Below are positions 38,163 through 39,087 of a stretch of 39,087 nt of DNA, piece after piece (positions within the stretch are counted from its first letter, which is position 1; each line of letters starts with the position of its first letter). Origin of the DNA: Bacteroidales bacterium (GTDB lineage: Bacteria; Bacteroidota; Bacteroidia; Bacteroidales; UBA932). Location: the NCBI GenBank assembly GCA_024689985.1, contig JAILCZ010000056.1, positions 1 to 39,087 of the forward strand. The letters run 5' to 3'. The position numbers were made by a program, and so were the translations under genes. Under the pieces are notes generated by a model. It was not told where the DNA came from and ran no database searches. It saw only the letters and a list, made by a program, of their open reading frames with translations.

Positions 38163-39083
38163 ATGCCAGTCAAAATACCAGACAGATTACCGGCGATTGA
38201 GCTGCTCAAGAAGGAGAATATCTTCGTGATGGACGATACCAGGGCTGCATCCCAGCAGATTCGTCCTCTGAAGATTGTCGTCCTCAATCTTATGCCGCTC
38301 AAGATCACCACTGAGACAGATCTCATCAGGCTCCTTTCCAATACCCCTCTTCAGCTTGACATCACTTTTATGAAGCTGAAGAGCCATACTCCGAAGAATA
38401 CTCCCGTCGAGCATATGCGAATGTTCTATCACGACTTCGAGAAGCTCAGGAACCAGAAATTCGACGGTATGATAATCACAGGAGCGCCTATTGAGATGAT
38501 TGACTTTGAGGAGGTGACCTACTGGCCGGAGATCCGTGATATTTTCGACTGGTCCAGGACGCACGTCTTCAGCACGATGTTCATCTGCTGGGCCGCGCAG
38601 GCTGGTCTCTATCATTTCTACGGCATTCCGAAGATTCTTCTTCCTATGAAGCGTTTCGGCGTGTATCCGCAGAATATCGTCACTCCTGAGCCTATCCCTC
38701 TTTTCAGGGGCTTTGATGATTATTTCAATATGCCTCAGAGCCGTCATACCCAGGTTGACGATGATGCCATTCGCAAGAACGCCAATCTCCAGATTCTTGC
38801 TGAGTCTCCGCTCAGCGGCACAGGTATCGTGATGGCACGAGGCGGTAGGGAAATCTTCATTACCGGCCATCTGGAGTATTCTCCTTATACTCTTGATGCA
38901 GAGTATCGAAGGGACAAGGATGTCAGACCTGACGTAGGTTTCCCTGAAAACTACTATGTGGACAATGATATGGACAAGGGCGTAAAGGTCACCTGGAGGG
39001 CCGCTGCAAATCTTTTCTACAGCAACTGGCTCAACTACTATGTTTACCAGGAGACTCCTTACAACATTGATGATATCAAATAA
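38163..39083 (+). CDS. metA: Homoserine O-acyltransferase, MetA family
   Basis: MPVKIPDRLPAIELLKKENIFVMDDTRAASQQIRPLKIVVLNLMPLKITTETDLIRLLSNTPLQLDITFMK, GAPIEMIDFEEVTYWPEI, STMFICWAAQAGLYHFYGIPK. Confidence 0.96.
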   Translation: MPVKIPDRLPAIELLKKENIFVMDDTRAASQQIRPLKIVVLNLMPLKITTETDLIRLLSNTPLQLDITFMKLKSHTPKNTPVEHMRMFYHDFEKLRNQKFDGMIITGAPIEMIDFEEVTYWPEIRDIFDWSRTHVFSTMFICWAAQAGLYHFYGIPKILLPMKRFGVYPQNIVTPEPIPLFRGFDDYFNMPQSRHTQVDDDAIRKNANLQILAESPLSGTGIVMARGGREIFITGHLEYSPYTLDAEYRRDKDVRPDVGFPENYYVDNDMDKGVKVTWRAAANLFYSNWLNYYVYQETPYNIDDIK

Positions 39084-39087
39084 ATCA

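Noticed and set aside
1-39087. CRISPR arrays, tRNA/rRNA genes, IS elements, prophage or toxin-antitoxin modules
   Set aside because: None recognised by eye: no regular spaced repeats, tRNA T-loop signatures, transposase or phage motifs. Not exhaustive without tRNAscan or HMM searches.

Overview
The window is a chromosomal segment from a Bacteroidota (Bacteroidales-like) genome. This assignment rests on protein character and on repeated TTTG-N19/20-TAnnTTTG promoters. It is dominated by amino-acid biosynthesis. In order it contains: a partial trmO (minus strand, running off the left edge; absent from the ORF track); a DUF1810 gene; a four-gene VTC/DUF4956/beta-barrel envelope cluster; a FadL/OmpP1-type porin; a secreted two-domain esterase; a compact his operon (hisG-hisD-hisC::hisB fusion-hisH-hisA-hisF-hisIE, minus); a lipoprotein galM; a Wzc-like tyrosine-kinase gene without a Tyr tail; a minus-strand run (two membrane AraC regulators, EamA transporter, amino acid symporter, proB, proA, SAM methyltransferase-like); and a long plus-strand operon ilvD-ilvB-ilvN-ilvC-leuA-leuC-leuD-leuA2/cimA-leuB-ilvE-metA. 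The main hidden elements are two unannotated transcription-attenuation leaders. One is a 16-aa His-rich peptide (MKFYSLHTAHHHHHRK) with a mutually exclusive antiterminator/terminator upstream of hisG. The other is a 20-aa Ile/Val/Leu-rich peptide (MILSLSIIVVIILPVLVVKP) with antiterminator/terminator upstream of ilvD. Other points of interest are the hisC-hisB fusion with no histidinol-phosphatase nearby, the VTC/DUF4956/OMP cluster, and an orphan terminator-bounded mini-gene between the araC pair and the ilv leader. All calls were made by eye; no database searches or folding programs were run.
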